Shown here piece after piece: positions 26,477 to 33,827 of a stretch of 33,906 nt of DNA; within the stretch, counting starts at the first letter, position 1; each line of letters starts with the position of its first letter. The notes beneath the pieces are model-generated. The model was not told the origin of the DNA. It did no database searches and saw only the letters and a list, made by a program, of their open reading frames with translations. Source of the stretch: Nitrospirota bacterium (GTDB lineage: Bacteria > Nitrospirota > Thermodesulfovibrionia > Thermodesulfovibrionales > SM23-35); the NCBI GenBank assembly GCA_013388455.1, contig JACAFF010000020.1, positions 1 to 33,906 of the forward strand, in the 5' to 3' direction. A program made the position numbers and the translations under genes.

Positions 26477-28369
26477 ATGAAATCGAAAATGAATATAGAA
26501 TTATCAACAGGTCAAACAATAGAAGTAATAAGTGGAGAGAGTATTTTTAATGCACTGAAAAGAAATGGAATCCATCTTGTAGCCTCATGCGGAGGGAAGG
26601 GCGTTTGCAGTAAATGCCGTGTCAAGGTTGTTGAAGGACAATATAGGGCTTCATCAAAAGGAAAATTAGGAGAGGTTGATATCGAATCAGGTATTGTTCT
26701 TGCGTGTCAGACATATCCTGAGGAGAATCTTTCAATTGAAATTCTAAAGGAATCATTACTTGTAGTTGGTGACAGGATAGCACTCTCAAAATCAGGTGAT
26801 CTTCTCCAACTATTAAAGTCCTTTTTCGTAAAAATTTCACCAATTGTTAGGTGGATTGAGTTAGAACTTCCGCATCCTACAATTAATGACAACATAAGTG
26901 ATCTTGAAAGACTGAAGCGGGCATTATCGCAAAAGGGGCTGACAGGCATGAGATTTTCCCATCACATTGTCTCACAACTTGCAAAGATATTGAGAGCAGC
27001 AAGCTGGAAGATTATAGTTGGATATACTGTTGCCAACGATATCATTTATATATTGCCAGCACAGGGACATAAAAATAGGTACGGACTTGCTATTGATATC
27101 GGAACTACTACTCTGGTTGTATATCTTGTGAATCTTGAAACAGGACAACTTATAGATGTGGGTTCGACATATAATTCACAGATAAGGTATGGAGACGATG
27201 TTATTACACGTATAATATATGCCATTGAACAAAAAGGGCTTGAAGAATTAAGAGAGACTGTTGTTTCGGATATCAATGATATTATAAATTTGTTAACTGA
27301 AAAACATCGTATAGAACCCGCTGATATCGAATCAGCAGTTATAGCAGGTAATACAACGATGTCTCACATTTTCTGGGGACTTGATCCTTTATCCATAAGA
27401 GAGGAACCTTACATCCCTACCGTAAATTTCTTCCCCAGATGGAGAGGTGAGTTCTCCATGCTTAATATTAATCCTATGGCTCCTGTACTTACGCTGCCAT
27501 GTATTGCAAGTTATGTTGGAGGAGACATTGTCTCAGGCGTTCTTGCATCCAGAATGCATCGGAATAGTGAAATATCGCTCTTTATGGATATCGGCACTAA
27601 TGGAGAAATTGCTATCGGGAATAATGAATGGCTGGTGACAGCAGCATGTTCAGCAGGGCCATGTTTTGAAGGAAGTGGTATAAGACATGGCATGAGGGCA
27701 ACAGCCGGAGCGATAGAGTCACTAACAATTAACCCAGAGACATTCGAGCCAATTGTTAGTGTCAACGGACATGGAGAACCTCTGGGTATATGTGGTTCAG
27801 GAATGATCGACGCTGTCTCAGAGATGTTCCTGAAAGGGATTATCAATCAAAAAGGGAAGTTTGTCGCTGATCTAAAGAAAGACAGGATAAGAAAAGGCTC
27901 TGATGGTATTGAATTTGTAATATACACCAAAGATGGAAAAGATATTGTTCTCACAGAGGTGGATATTGAAAATATCCTCAGAGCAAAGGCTGCCATGTAT
28001 GCAGGAGTTTCCCTGCTTCTGAATGAGGTCGGACTTAAGATTGATGCAATCAAGAAGATATATATAGCAGGAGGTTTTGGTAATTATCTTGATATTAATA
28101 AAGCTATCATCATGGGAATGTTACCTGATCTCCCCATGGAAAGATTCTCGTTTATCGGAAATGCCTGTATCACAGGCGCCTATCTATGCCTGCTTTCCGA
28201 TGAACTGAGAAAAGAGGCTGGCATAATAGCATCAAAGATGACTTACATAGAGCTATCAGTTTCGAGGAGATTTATGGATGAATATCTTTCAGCATTATTC
28301 CTGCCCCACACCGATATATCTCTGTTTCCTACAGTAAGGCAATTGATATTAAAAAATGAAAGAAGTTGA
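26477..28369 (+). CDS. ASKHA-domain 2Fe-2S protein, corrinoid-activation (RACo/DUF4445) type
   Basis: I start the protein at the ATG at 26477 (630 residues), because a longer frame from 26369 adds 36 residues unlike the family. Residues 1-95 are a plant-type 2Fe-2S ferredoxin with C38, C44, C47 and C77 (SCGGKGVCSKC, LACQTY). A linker domain follows, then an actin-like ATPase core: GLAIDIGTTTLVVYLVNL, SAVIAGNTTM, LFMDIGTNGEI and KKIYIAGGFGNYLD. Relatives use ATP to drive reduction of inactive Co(II) corrinoid proteins in methyl transfer and the Wood-Ljungdahl pathway. No corrinoid protein or methyltransferase gene is adjacent, so the partner is unknown. It is divergent from lysC. Confidence 0.85.
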   Translation: MKSKMNIELSTGQTIEVISGESIFNALKRNGIHLVASCGGKGVCSKCRVKVVEGQYRASSKGKLGEVDIESGIVLACQTYPEENLSIEILKESLLVVGDRIALSKSGDLLQLLKSFFVKISPIVRWIELELPHPTINDNISDLERLKRALSQKGLTGMRFSHHIVSQLAKILRAASWKIIVGYTVANDIIYILPAQGHKNRYGLAIDIGTTTLVVYLVNLETGQLIDVGSTYNSQIRYGDDVITRIIYAIEQKGLEELRETVVSDINDIINLLTEKHRIEPADIESAVIAGNTTMSHIFWGLDPLSIREEPYIPTVNFFPRWRGEFSMLNINPMAPVLTLPCIASYVGGDIVSGVLASRMHRNSEISLFMDIGTNGEIAIGNNEWLVTAACSAGPCFEGSGIRHGMRATAGAIESLTINPETFEPIVSVNGHGEPLGICGSGMIDAVSEMFLKGIINQKGKFVADLKKDRIRKGSDGIEFVIYTKDGKDIVLTEVDIENILRAKAAMYAGVSLLLNEVGLKIDAIKKIYIAGGFGNYLDINKAIIMGMLPDLPMERFSFIGNACITGAYLCLLSDELRKEAGIIASKMTYIELSVSRRFMDEYLSALFLPHTDISLFPTVRQLILKNERS

Positions 28370-28464
28370 AAAAAATTCATTTTGCCGATATTCATATAGT
28401 CCCCCGGTGGTCGAAGACCGGGAATGAGTTCGCTGAGAGTTTATCTGAACTCTTATCCCCTCAA

Positions 28465-28659
28465 TCAAAGGTGGATCTTCATTAAATAACCTTTTATAAT
28501 CGTCAACGATATTTTTCTTCCTTTAAAAGCAATCAATAGCTGGGCTGCCTGGTCATTTTTCTTTTTCAACCTCACATCCCTTGTTTTTATTATCAGATGC
28601 TTGCCTCCAGTTGCAAAGGAGGGCTTACCCTTGAACCAATCTCCAACTGTTGCCTCCAT
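28465..28659 (-). CDS. small hypothetical open frame, doubtful
   Basis: A 64-codon frame encodes a basic peptide (GKHLIIKTRDVRLKKKNDQA in the middle). It has no recognisable domain, no good ribosome site and no homologue that I recall. It lies in accessory DNA among mobile-element remnants and may be part of one. The flanking stretches 28370-28464 and 28660-28762 hold two short inverted repeats (CCCGGT...ACCGGG and AGAGTT...AACTCT) but no gene that I can support. Confidence 0.25.
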   Translation of the reverse strand: MEATVGDWFKGKPSFATGGKHLIIKTRDVRLKKKNDQAAQLLIAFKGRKISLTIIKGYLMKIHL

Positions 28660-28762
28660 TATTTCAGTTCGTTTGAGTTCTATTTTTTCGGTTCAATTAT
28701 GAAACTTCCATCTCTACTGCAATATTGTTTGTGTATTTTGCTCTTGAGATAGTGATTTGTTT

Positions 28763-28969
28763 GGGGTCATACCTTGACATAGGACAATTGTTTCTTTATT
28801 TTCTCTACCTCTCTTCTTAATCTTGTGTCTTCTTTCAATCTTCTTTTAAACCGCTCATATATCTTTACTACTGCAGAATAACTTAAATTAGTGAAATATT
28901 GTCCAATCTGTATCTTTGAGTAAAAGGAATTACGTAAGGTCACTTTGTCTTTTGTCAAGGTGCGACCCT
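28763..28969 (-). mobile_element. REP-associated (Y1) transposase remnant between 17-bp inverted repeats, copy A
   Basis: Minus-strand codons 28958-28767 encode only the C-terminal helix-turn-helix of a REP-associated tyrosine (Y1) transposase: IGQYFTNLSYSAVVKIYERF, then basic helices ending LSYVKV. The ends are inverted: GGGGTCATACCTTGACA at 28763-28779 against TGTCAAGGTGCGACCCT at 28953-28969 (14 of 17 match as an inverted pair). The stop codon TGA lies inside the left repeat. The catalytic HUH/Tyr domain is gone, so the fragment cannot act on its own. Confidence 0.65.
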
Positions 28970-28972
28970 AGG

Positions 28973-29019
28973 AACCCCTCCAGTGGCTGTAAGCCATCCG
29001 CTGGATTTTTTTGTTAGCT
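28973..29019. repeat. hairpin repeat A, attC-like, at the 3' edge of the R-M unit
   Basis: The plus strand reads CCAG-TGGCT-GTA-AGCCA-TCCG-CTGG, then seven T residues and GTTAGCT. About 28 bases (GGCTGTAAGCC through the T run) are identical to hairpin B at 30551-30609. AAC (28973-28975) before and GTT after the hairpin resemble the outer boxes of an integron attC site. The T run would also let it act as an intrinsic terminator. It touches the stop codon of the nuclease gene. Confidence 0.55.
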
Positions 29020-29556
29020 CTTTTTTATTGGTAACCCCAACCAAGACAAAGGAAGTTCGTTGAATTTGTAATGACAATTGACGCTATGAATATAATTCAA
29101 CACATCCTTGTATTCAGGCTTTTTAAACCAGTCGCTCAACACATAGACATACTCAACTTTGATGCCGAGAGGCGCTACCAATTTTAAATATTGTTTACGT
29201 TTAAAATCACAAGTTTGTAACTTTTCGTCAACTGAACCCGCAACCTGCTGATATTTTACCTCGATAATAAACAATGTTTCTCGCACAATCACGAGAAGGG
29301 CATCATCAGGCAATAATTTCTTTGAGATTACGTGTTTCCACTCAACGCCTTCTTCGTCCAAGAACCTGTAAAAATCGTGTTTTCTAAAGCAGCGAGCAAC
29401 AAGCTTGTTTTCAAAAAATACTCCTAATCCAGCTTTATGAGGAACTTTTTTTAATCCATATCCGGGAATTGCTGTAATAATCTCACGAAAGTCAACTTTC
29501 TTCTCAAAGTTTAAACCTGTTATTGTAGTGCCCCCGCCAGAGCCGCCGGTCTTCAT
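29014..29556 (-). CDS. type II restriction endonuclease, PD-(D/E)XK fold
   Basis: I choose the ATG at 29556 (180 residues), because AAGGAG lies 8-10 bases upstream and the family-like start KTGGSGGGTTITGLNFEKKV follows at once. The catalytic core is P83-D84-D85 followed by E99-V-K101 (LFIIEVKY), a clear PD-(D/E)XK nuclease motif. It overlaps the 3' end of the methyltransferase gene by 53 bp in another frame, as in many restriction-modification pairs. The nuclease should cut the same site the methylase protects. By analogy with the methylase, a GAAGA (MboII-like) site is possible but unproven. Confidence 0.75.
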   Translation of the reverse strand: MKTGGSGGGTTITGLNFEKKVDFREIITAIPGYGLKKVPHKAGLGVFFENKLVARCFRKHDFYRFLDEEGVEWKHVISKKLLPDDALLVIVRETLFIIEVKYQQVAGSVDEKLQTCDFKRKQYLKLVAPLGIKVEYVYVLSDWFKKPEYKDVLNYIHSVNCHYKFNELPLSWLGLPIKKS

Positions 29557-30502
29557 TTTTGTTTTCTCCTTGCAAGCATAGTGTCGCCTGTTTTTCTTTA
29601 ATAGTTTGTTCAAGGCGTTTTTTTGAAAGCTCTAAATATTCATCTTCCAAATCAATCCCAACATATTTTCTATTCAGTAAAAGTGCTGATACTCCTGTTG
29701 TAGAACTCCCACAAAAGGGATCTAAAACCAAATCGCCTTCTCTTGTTGAGGCAAGTAATATTCTTGTTAAAAGTTCCACTGGTTTTTGTGTAGGATGTTT
29801 ACCAAACTTCTTTTCTTCTGCAGGCGGTGCTGAGATTTCCCATACATTTCTCATTTGCTTGCCTTGATTCATCTTTTTCATCAATTGATAATCAAAGTAA
29901 TGTTTGCTTTTTTCATTCTTTGCTGCCCATAAAATAATTTCTGTTGAATGCGTGAAATATCGGCAAGAGAGGTTAGGGGGGGCGTTGCGTTTATACCAGA
30001 TGATGTCATTCAAAATCTTGTATCCAAGCTCTTGCATGGCATAGCCGACAGAATATATGATGTGTGTAGTCCCTGAAACCCAGATAGTCCCGTTAGGTTT
30101 TAAAACACGCTGACAAGCCTTGAGCCATTCAAGAGTGAATTTATGGTTTTCCTCAACGCCTTTTGATTTATCCCACCTGCCCTTGTTTACAGAAACCATT
30201 TTACCCGCATGACAGGTAATGCCACCATTTGAAAGAAAATAAGGGGGATCGGCAAATATCATATCAACGCTATTCTCTCTTGCTTGATTTAATATTGCAA
30301 TACAGTCTCCTTTGAGAAGCCTGACTGAATGTTTGGGATTATCATAATAAATTGTGAAAGGTCTTTTGCCGTTATTTCCGTAAGATGCTGTTTCTTCCGA
30401 GATGTAAAATTCAACAGAAGATTGAGGAGTTGCATAAGTCTTTGTCTTTTTATGTGTTGCTGTTGTTTTAACAGTTTTTTTATTTTTTATTGTTTTTAGC
30501 AT
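29504..30502 (-). CDS. type II DNA methyltransferase, beta class (M.MboII/DpnA-like)
   Basis: The 332-residue protein has the catalytic motif IV ADPPYFLSNGG (DPPY at 85-88) before the SAM-binding motif I (LVLDPFCGSSTTG, about 262-274), the order of beta-class amino-methyltransferases. The SVNKGRWDKSKG, WLKACQRVLKPNGTIWVSG and KPVELLTRILLAS segments closely resemble M.MboII- and DpnA-type N6-adenine methylases. The first 25 residues are Lys/Thr-rich and may be extra. No ribosome site is obvious before the ATG. With the downstream nuclease it forms a complete two-gene restriction-modification unit lying between two near-identical hairpins. Confidence 0.9.
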   Translation of the reverse strand: MLKTIKNKKTVKTTATHKKTKTYATPQSSVEFYISEETASYGNNGKRPFTIYYDNPKHSVRLLKGDCIAILNQARENSVDMIFADPPYFLSNGGITCHAGKMVSVNKGRWDKSKGVEENHKFTLEWLKACQRVLKPNGTIWVSGTTHIIYSVGYAMQELGYKILNDIIWYKRNAPPNLSCRYFTHSTEIILWAAKNEKSKHYFDYQLMKKMNQGKQMRNVWEISAPPAEEKKFGKHPTQKPVELLTRILLASTREGDLVLDPFCGSSTTGVSALLLNRKYVGIDLEDEYLELSKKRLEQTIKEKQATLCLQGENKNEDRRLWRGHYNNRFKL

Positions 30503-30550
30503 TAATTAATTTTAAAAGGGCAGCGGCCTGAATTTCAATCTTTATATTAT

Positions 30551-30609
30551 GGATAACGACTGAAGTCAGTGGGGGCTGTAAGCCATCCGCTGGATTTTTT
30601 TTGTTGGGC
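30551..30609. repeat. hairpin repeat B, attC-like, on the 5' side of the R-M unit
   Basis: On the plus strand GGATAAC (30551-30557) is followed by CAGTGGGGGCTGTAAGCC, ATCCGCTGG, eight T residues and GTTGGGC (30603-30609). The last box fits the GTTRRRY consensus of integron attC sites exactly; the first keeps only the AAC. The core is identical to hairpin A at 28973-29019. The two copies are in the same orientation about 1.6 kb apart and bracket the R-M genes. Confidence 0.55.
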
Positions 30610-30660
30610 GTTCTTAGAAGGTATATATTATTTTCTTGTCCAGTATTTACAATCATCTGG

Positions 30661-30903
30661 CTATAATTTTCTATCGGCGGGAGACAAGTTAAAATAATTT
30701 ATCCAGACCCCTTTAGTTTGATCAAATATTTTACATGAAATTTTTGATTCGCTCAGCAGTTCTTTTGATTGAGAGAAAGTATAATCCCAATCTTTCACCT
30801 TCTTGAAACTTTTGAACGTCTTGCACCAAGTATATTTCGTGGGACCAAATCCAAAATTTTTATCTCTTTTCCTTACGTAATACTCATGTCCGCAAAAGGA
30901 AAT
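30661..30903 (-). other. 80-codon open continuation after an in-frame TGA
   Basis: The frame of the small zinc-ribbon membrane protein continues without another stop from its TGA (30906-30904) to TAG at 30663-30661. The extension reads ISFCGHEYYVRKRDKNFGFG first and ends WINYFNLSPADRKL. Its composition is protein-like (aromatic, mixed charge). Either the TGA is a nonsense mutation that truncated a 167-residue protein, or the codon is read through. Confidence 0.45.
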
Positions 30904-31164
30904 TCACCCAATTATAACAGAGATTATAATTCCCCAAGTACCCATGGCATAGCTGCCTAGTATCAATAATATTATGCCAATTATCAATATAAGGACCGCA
31001 AGACAACCTGTTTTTGCTAATAACTTTCTTTTAGTTTCATATGATGGAGCATTAAGTAATTTATCCTTACACTGGATACAAGTAGGTTTAATTTGAAACG
31101 TGAGGGGATGTTTAAAATCTTCGGTGGCCGTCTCTTTATGACAATAGTAGCAAGTGTCTCTCAT
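30904..31164 (-). CDS. small zinc-ribbon membrane protein, possibly truncated
   Basis: From the ATG at 31164 (preceded by GGGGAG) the frame gives 86 residues. Two CxxC pairs (CYYC and CIQC, about 22 residues apart) suggest a zinc ribbon. A basic stretch and two hydrophobic segments follow (CLAVLILIIGIILLILGSY and WGIIISVIIG), and the frame then ends at TGA. The function is unknown. Its frame stays open past the TGA for 80 codons, so the natural protein may be about 167 residues with a soluble C-terminal domain. It lies just downstream of another small membrane-protein gene in the same direction. Confidence 0.5.
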   Translation of the reverse strand: MRDTCYYCHKETATEDFKHPLTFQIKPTCIQCKDKLLNAPSYETKRKLLAKTGCLAVLILIIGIILLILGSYAMGTWGIIISVIIG

Positions 31165-31212
31165 ATTCACTCCCCTGTGGAGTATAAAAAGCTATTTAGT
31201 GATTTGTTGAGT

Positions 31213-31560
31213 TCAAATTGAAATAACATTAATAACGGAACTTACCACAAGAAACAACAAGCCCAGATAAAACTTTATCGGATTGAAGGAAGGAGGGGAG
31301 TAGTAATTTGGGAATTGGAGTAAAGCCCACCTTAACTTCTTCAAAAAGCCTTGCCCGATAGAAGGTATGTGGAAGGAAATTGAACCCGCCAGTAAAATTG
31401 TACCCAGGATGTTGAAGAGAAACACAAAGAATTGACTGGCTGTAAGCGGTTTTAATTGGTAAATCAAAACACTGCCTACAATCGCGACAATACTGACCAA
31501 AATCTCGATCTTTGGTATTCTCATTGATGGCCTTTGACTTTGAGGCTTGAAGCCCAACAT
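31213..31560 (-). CDS. small hypothetical membrane protein (three to four helices)
   Basis: The 115-residue product is mostly hydrophobic: helices at about 19-35, 43-62 and 97-115, with a short amphipathic loop (FLKKLRWALLQF). There is no signal peptide, motif or family that I recognise. ATG at 31560 has no clear ribosome site. ATG at 31524 (MRIPKIEILV, after AAAGG) is an alternative start. It probably lies in the same transcription unit as the zinc-ribbon membrane protein downstream (49 bases apart). Confidence 0.45.
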   Translation of the reverse strand: MLGFKPQSQRPSMRIPKIEILVSIVAIVGSVLIYQLKPLTASQFFVFLFNILGTILLAGSISFHIPSIGQGFLKKLRWALLQFPNYYSPPSFNPIKFYLGLLFLVVSSVINVISI

Positions 31561-31896
31561 TTACTTTTATACTTATTCTATTTACATATTTGCAAGCATT
31601 ATATAAGGATAAGTTATAGGAGTCAAGCGGACGAATTGTATAAAATGCTTAAAATATTATTGATATATAGAAATCAATACTGTAGAATAGCAAACAATTT
31701 ATCATTATATATAATTATATAAAACATATGCTTCATAATTAGAGAGGTATCTTCTGCAGAAAGGTGATGTTTAAGCTCTCATTGTATGAAAAGGTGACGG
31801 GCTATTCTGAAATTATCATAGATTGAAAATGGGCATGGAGAGTATTTCTTTTATGCTGTGGTTGACATAATTATGAGCATATGCCTAAGGTGGAAT
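31561..31896. other. AT-rich gap without a supported gene
   Basis: About 335 bases between the small membrane-protein gene and the left inverted repeat of the second transposase remnant. The first 170 bases are very AT-rich and would hold the promoter of the minus-strand genes. I found no convincing coding frame, tRNA or terminator hairpin in the rest. Confidence 0.5.
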
Positions 31897-32319
31897 GGGG
31901 TCAGACTTGTTTATTGCAAATTGTCTTTTCATTTAGCATATTTAAAACATCTTCCATATCCGCTTTAAAGGTTTCTCCTTCTTTCAAATATCTGGTGATA
32001 ACCGAGGGGTCTTTTTGAAGAAAGAATGCTATTTATTTACACTTATACCCAAATTCCCTTGCTGTAATAAATGCCCAACAGTCCTGTATCTCCTGTTGTA
32101 ATACATTGTGTAACTCTGGTTTATACCCTGAAGAATTTTTAGAGGCTGATATATTTCTGAAAATCATCATCCCCTTTGAATACCCTCTGGCGTTGATTCC
32201 TACGGGTGATGACATGATAAAACGCTCCTTCATATTCTATCCTCGGCTTCCTTGCCATGCATCAAGATAGCATATTATCTGTTATCATCTATCAATTTGC
32301 AATAAACAAGTCTGACCCC
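31897..32319 (-). mobile_element. decayed REP-associated (Y1) transposase unit with perfect 27-bp inverted repeats, copy B
   Basis: GGGGTCAGACTTGTTTATTG plus CAAATTG at 31897-31923 is perfectly inverted at 32293-32319. Between the repeats, on the minus strand (32258-31901), lie three pieces of one Y1 transposase. They are an N-terminus MARKPRIEYEGAFYHVITRR, a middle GINQSYTMYYNRRYRTVGHL in another frame, and a C-terminal HTH IAFFLQKDPSVITRYLKEGE after an in-frame TAA. The final TGA falls inside the left repeat. Internal deletions removed most of the catalytic domain. This is clearly an inactivated RAYT gene with its paired REP ends. Confidence 0.8.
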
Positions 32320-32343
32320 GTTCTTTTGCCGTTCCTTTGATTT

Positions 32344-33606
32344 TCAACCAGAGATTGTTGCGCTTATCAACCACTTCCATAATGGCAGATAATAAATCGT
32401 CCGGTTATTGAAGTCTTCCTTAGCCTCGTAATCCCATGTAAGAACCATCAGGTTTTTGCATTTAACCTCATTTGCGGCTTTAAGGAGTGCATTTGTCTCT
32501 CTTTTTTTCGTCATATAGTGATTGATCTCGTAACATACCTGAATCAACTGGCTTACCTTCAGCCCTTCCTTGATGGCAAAATCCACTTCTTTACCATCTT
32601 TAGTCTTATAGCAATAAAACTCTTTACCACGCCGGAGAAGTTCTACTGCTGCAAGATTTTCAATCAGTCTTCCCGTGTCAGGAGCTGTCTTGAACTTTAC
32701 AGCAGTGATAACACCTGTGTCATAAGCATATACCTTCTTGGGGCTTCTCAGTTGCTCCTTGACCTTGTGATAAAATCTCCCGGCATTAAATATCAGAAAC
32801 GCCTCATTAAGATAGTTGGTATAATTTTCGACAGTATGCACGCTTTTGAACTCAAGGGCTTTTTTCAGGCTCGTATATGAGAACTCATTTGAATGGTTTG
32901 TAATCAAATATAGTCCGAGATCATAGAGTTTTTTCGCATAGCGTACGTTGTATCTCTTCACGATATCTTTGAACAGAATACTTTCAAACAGGGTTTTGAT
33001 ATAGCTCGTATGTTCTATGTTTTTGACGAGAACTTCAGGGTATCCCCCTTTGTTCAGATATTCACCCAAGAGATTGAGGATCATCCCCTGACGCTCTTTC
33101 ATAGCAAGGGTATCATCTAATACAAAGTTCCTTGTTCTCAAGAATTCAATAAAAGAAAATGGGAATATCTGTAACTGTATGTAGCGGCCTGTCAAGTGGG
33201 TGGCAAGTTCACCGCTTAACAGGCGTGAGTTAGAGCCGGTGATAATAAGATTGAAGCCTTTGCGGTGCAGCCTGTTTAGGAAAAGCTCCCATTTGTTAAG
33301 ATTTTGTATCTCGTCAAAAAGGATGCATTTTGTTTCTCCGTAGACCTGTCTGATAGCCTTCAGAAAGTCATCATAATCTGATATGCCGATGAGCCTTTCA
33401 TCATCAAAGTTCAGATATGCAAAGTCCTGCCCCTCAAGCATCTGAATTGCGAAAACTGACTTGCCGGCCCTACGCGGCCCCACAATGACCTTTATAAGGT
33501 TGTTTCCTATGCTCTGACGGGCTTTCCGGAGACCTTCTCTATGAATATATTGAGCCTTAAGGAATTCGTCCCGCTCTATCTTGTGCCCTAATACAATATT
33601 TTTCAT
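32344..33606 (-). CDS. AAA-type ATPase with C-terminal DUF4143 (PD-(D/E)XK-like) domain
   Basis: The 420-residue protein carries Walker A VGPRRAGKS (42-50), Walker B CILFDEIQN (94-102) and a sensor TGSNSRLLSG segment. A C-terminal DUF4143 region follows, with a nuclease-like TKDGKEVDFAI motif (D-x-K-E-V-D-F). This AAA_14/DUF4143 family is very common, mobile and paralogous in bacteria and archaea. Proposed roles are in defence or toxin-like functions, but the true function is not established. The gene stands alone behind a 26-bp palindrome, 25 bases from the decayed transposase unit. The length is normal and no motif is lost, so it is probably intact. Confidence 0.85.
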   Translation of the reverse strand: MKNIVLGHKIERDEFLKAQYIHREGLRKARQSIGNNLIKVIVGPRRAGKSVFAIQMLEGQDFAYLNFDDERLIGISDYDDFLKAIRQVYGETKCILFDEIQNLNKWELFLNRLHRKGFNLIITGSNSRLLSGELATHLTGRYIQLQIFPFSFIEFLRTRNFVLDDTLAMKERQGMILNLLGEYLNKGGYPEVLVKNIEHTSYIKTLFESILFKDIVKRYNVRYAKKLYDLGLYLITNHSNEFSYTSLKKALEFKSVHTVENYTNYLNEAFLIFNAGRFYHKVKEQLRSPKKVYAYDTGVITAVKFKTAPDTGRLIENLAAVELLRRGKEFYCYKTKDGKEVDFAIKEGLKVSQLIQVCYEINHYMTKKRETNALLKAANEVKCKNLMVLTWDYEAKEDFNNRTIYYLPLWKWLISATISG

Positions 33607-33621
33607 ATTTATAATTTCAAT

Positions 33622-33647
33622 TGCACAAAATTATATTATTTTGTGCA
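33622..33647. promoter_or_regulatory. 26-bp palindrome upstream of the DUF4143 ATPase gene
   Basis: Ten-base arms TGCACAAAAT and ATTTTGTGCA flank a 6-base AT centre. It ends 16 bases before the ATPase start codon, where an operator could cover the -10 region or leader. A half-like copy (TGCACATTTTG) lies about 15 bases further upstream. Confidence 0.5.
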
Positions 33648-33726
33648 GTACAGTTAATTATATGCACATTTTGAGAGATTTTACAAGGCAATTCACAAAT
33701 AAGTAATCTTCAGTGACGGGTGGATA

Positions 33727-33815
33727 TCCCCCCTTTGGAAAGGGGTCACATTTGGGGTCATCGCATTTGGCATTTATTTGGGGTCGGCATTTATTTGGGG
33801 TCAGGTCTTGAAATA
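33727..33815. repeat. G-rich palindrome and GGGGTC-type REP array
   Basis: A CCCCCCTTT-GG-AAAGGGG hairpin at about 33730-33747 is followed by four spaced GGGGTC units, most with TTT before them (for example ATTTATTTGGGGTCGG). GGGGTC is also at the ends of both other transposase remnants in the window. The array lies directly downstream of the partial transposase gene at the window edge. Nothing coding is seen between 33607 and 33827. Confidence 0.55.
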
Positions 33816-33827
33816 TTATTTATGGAG

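Noticed and set aside
28380-28465. CCCGGT...ACCGGG and AGAGTT...AACTCT hairpins as terminators after the ASKHA gene
   Set aside because: Stems are only 6 bp and neither is followed by a T run, so I could not support a terminator.
30769-30960. Plus-strand 63-codon frame
   Set aside because: It is antisense to the open continuation of the zinc-ribbon protein and lacks a ribosome site.
32033-32233. A real 66-residue small protein
   Set aside because: The frame is a shifted and internally deleted piece of a Y1 transposase; other frames show its N-terminal and middle parts.
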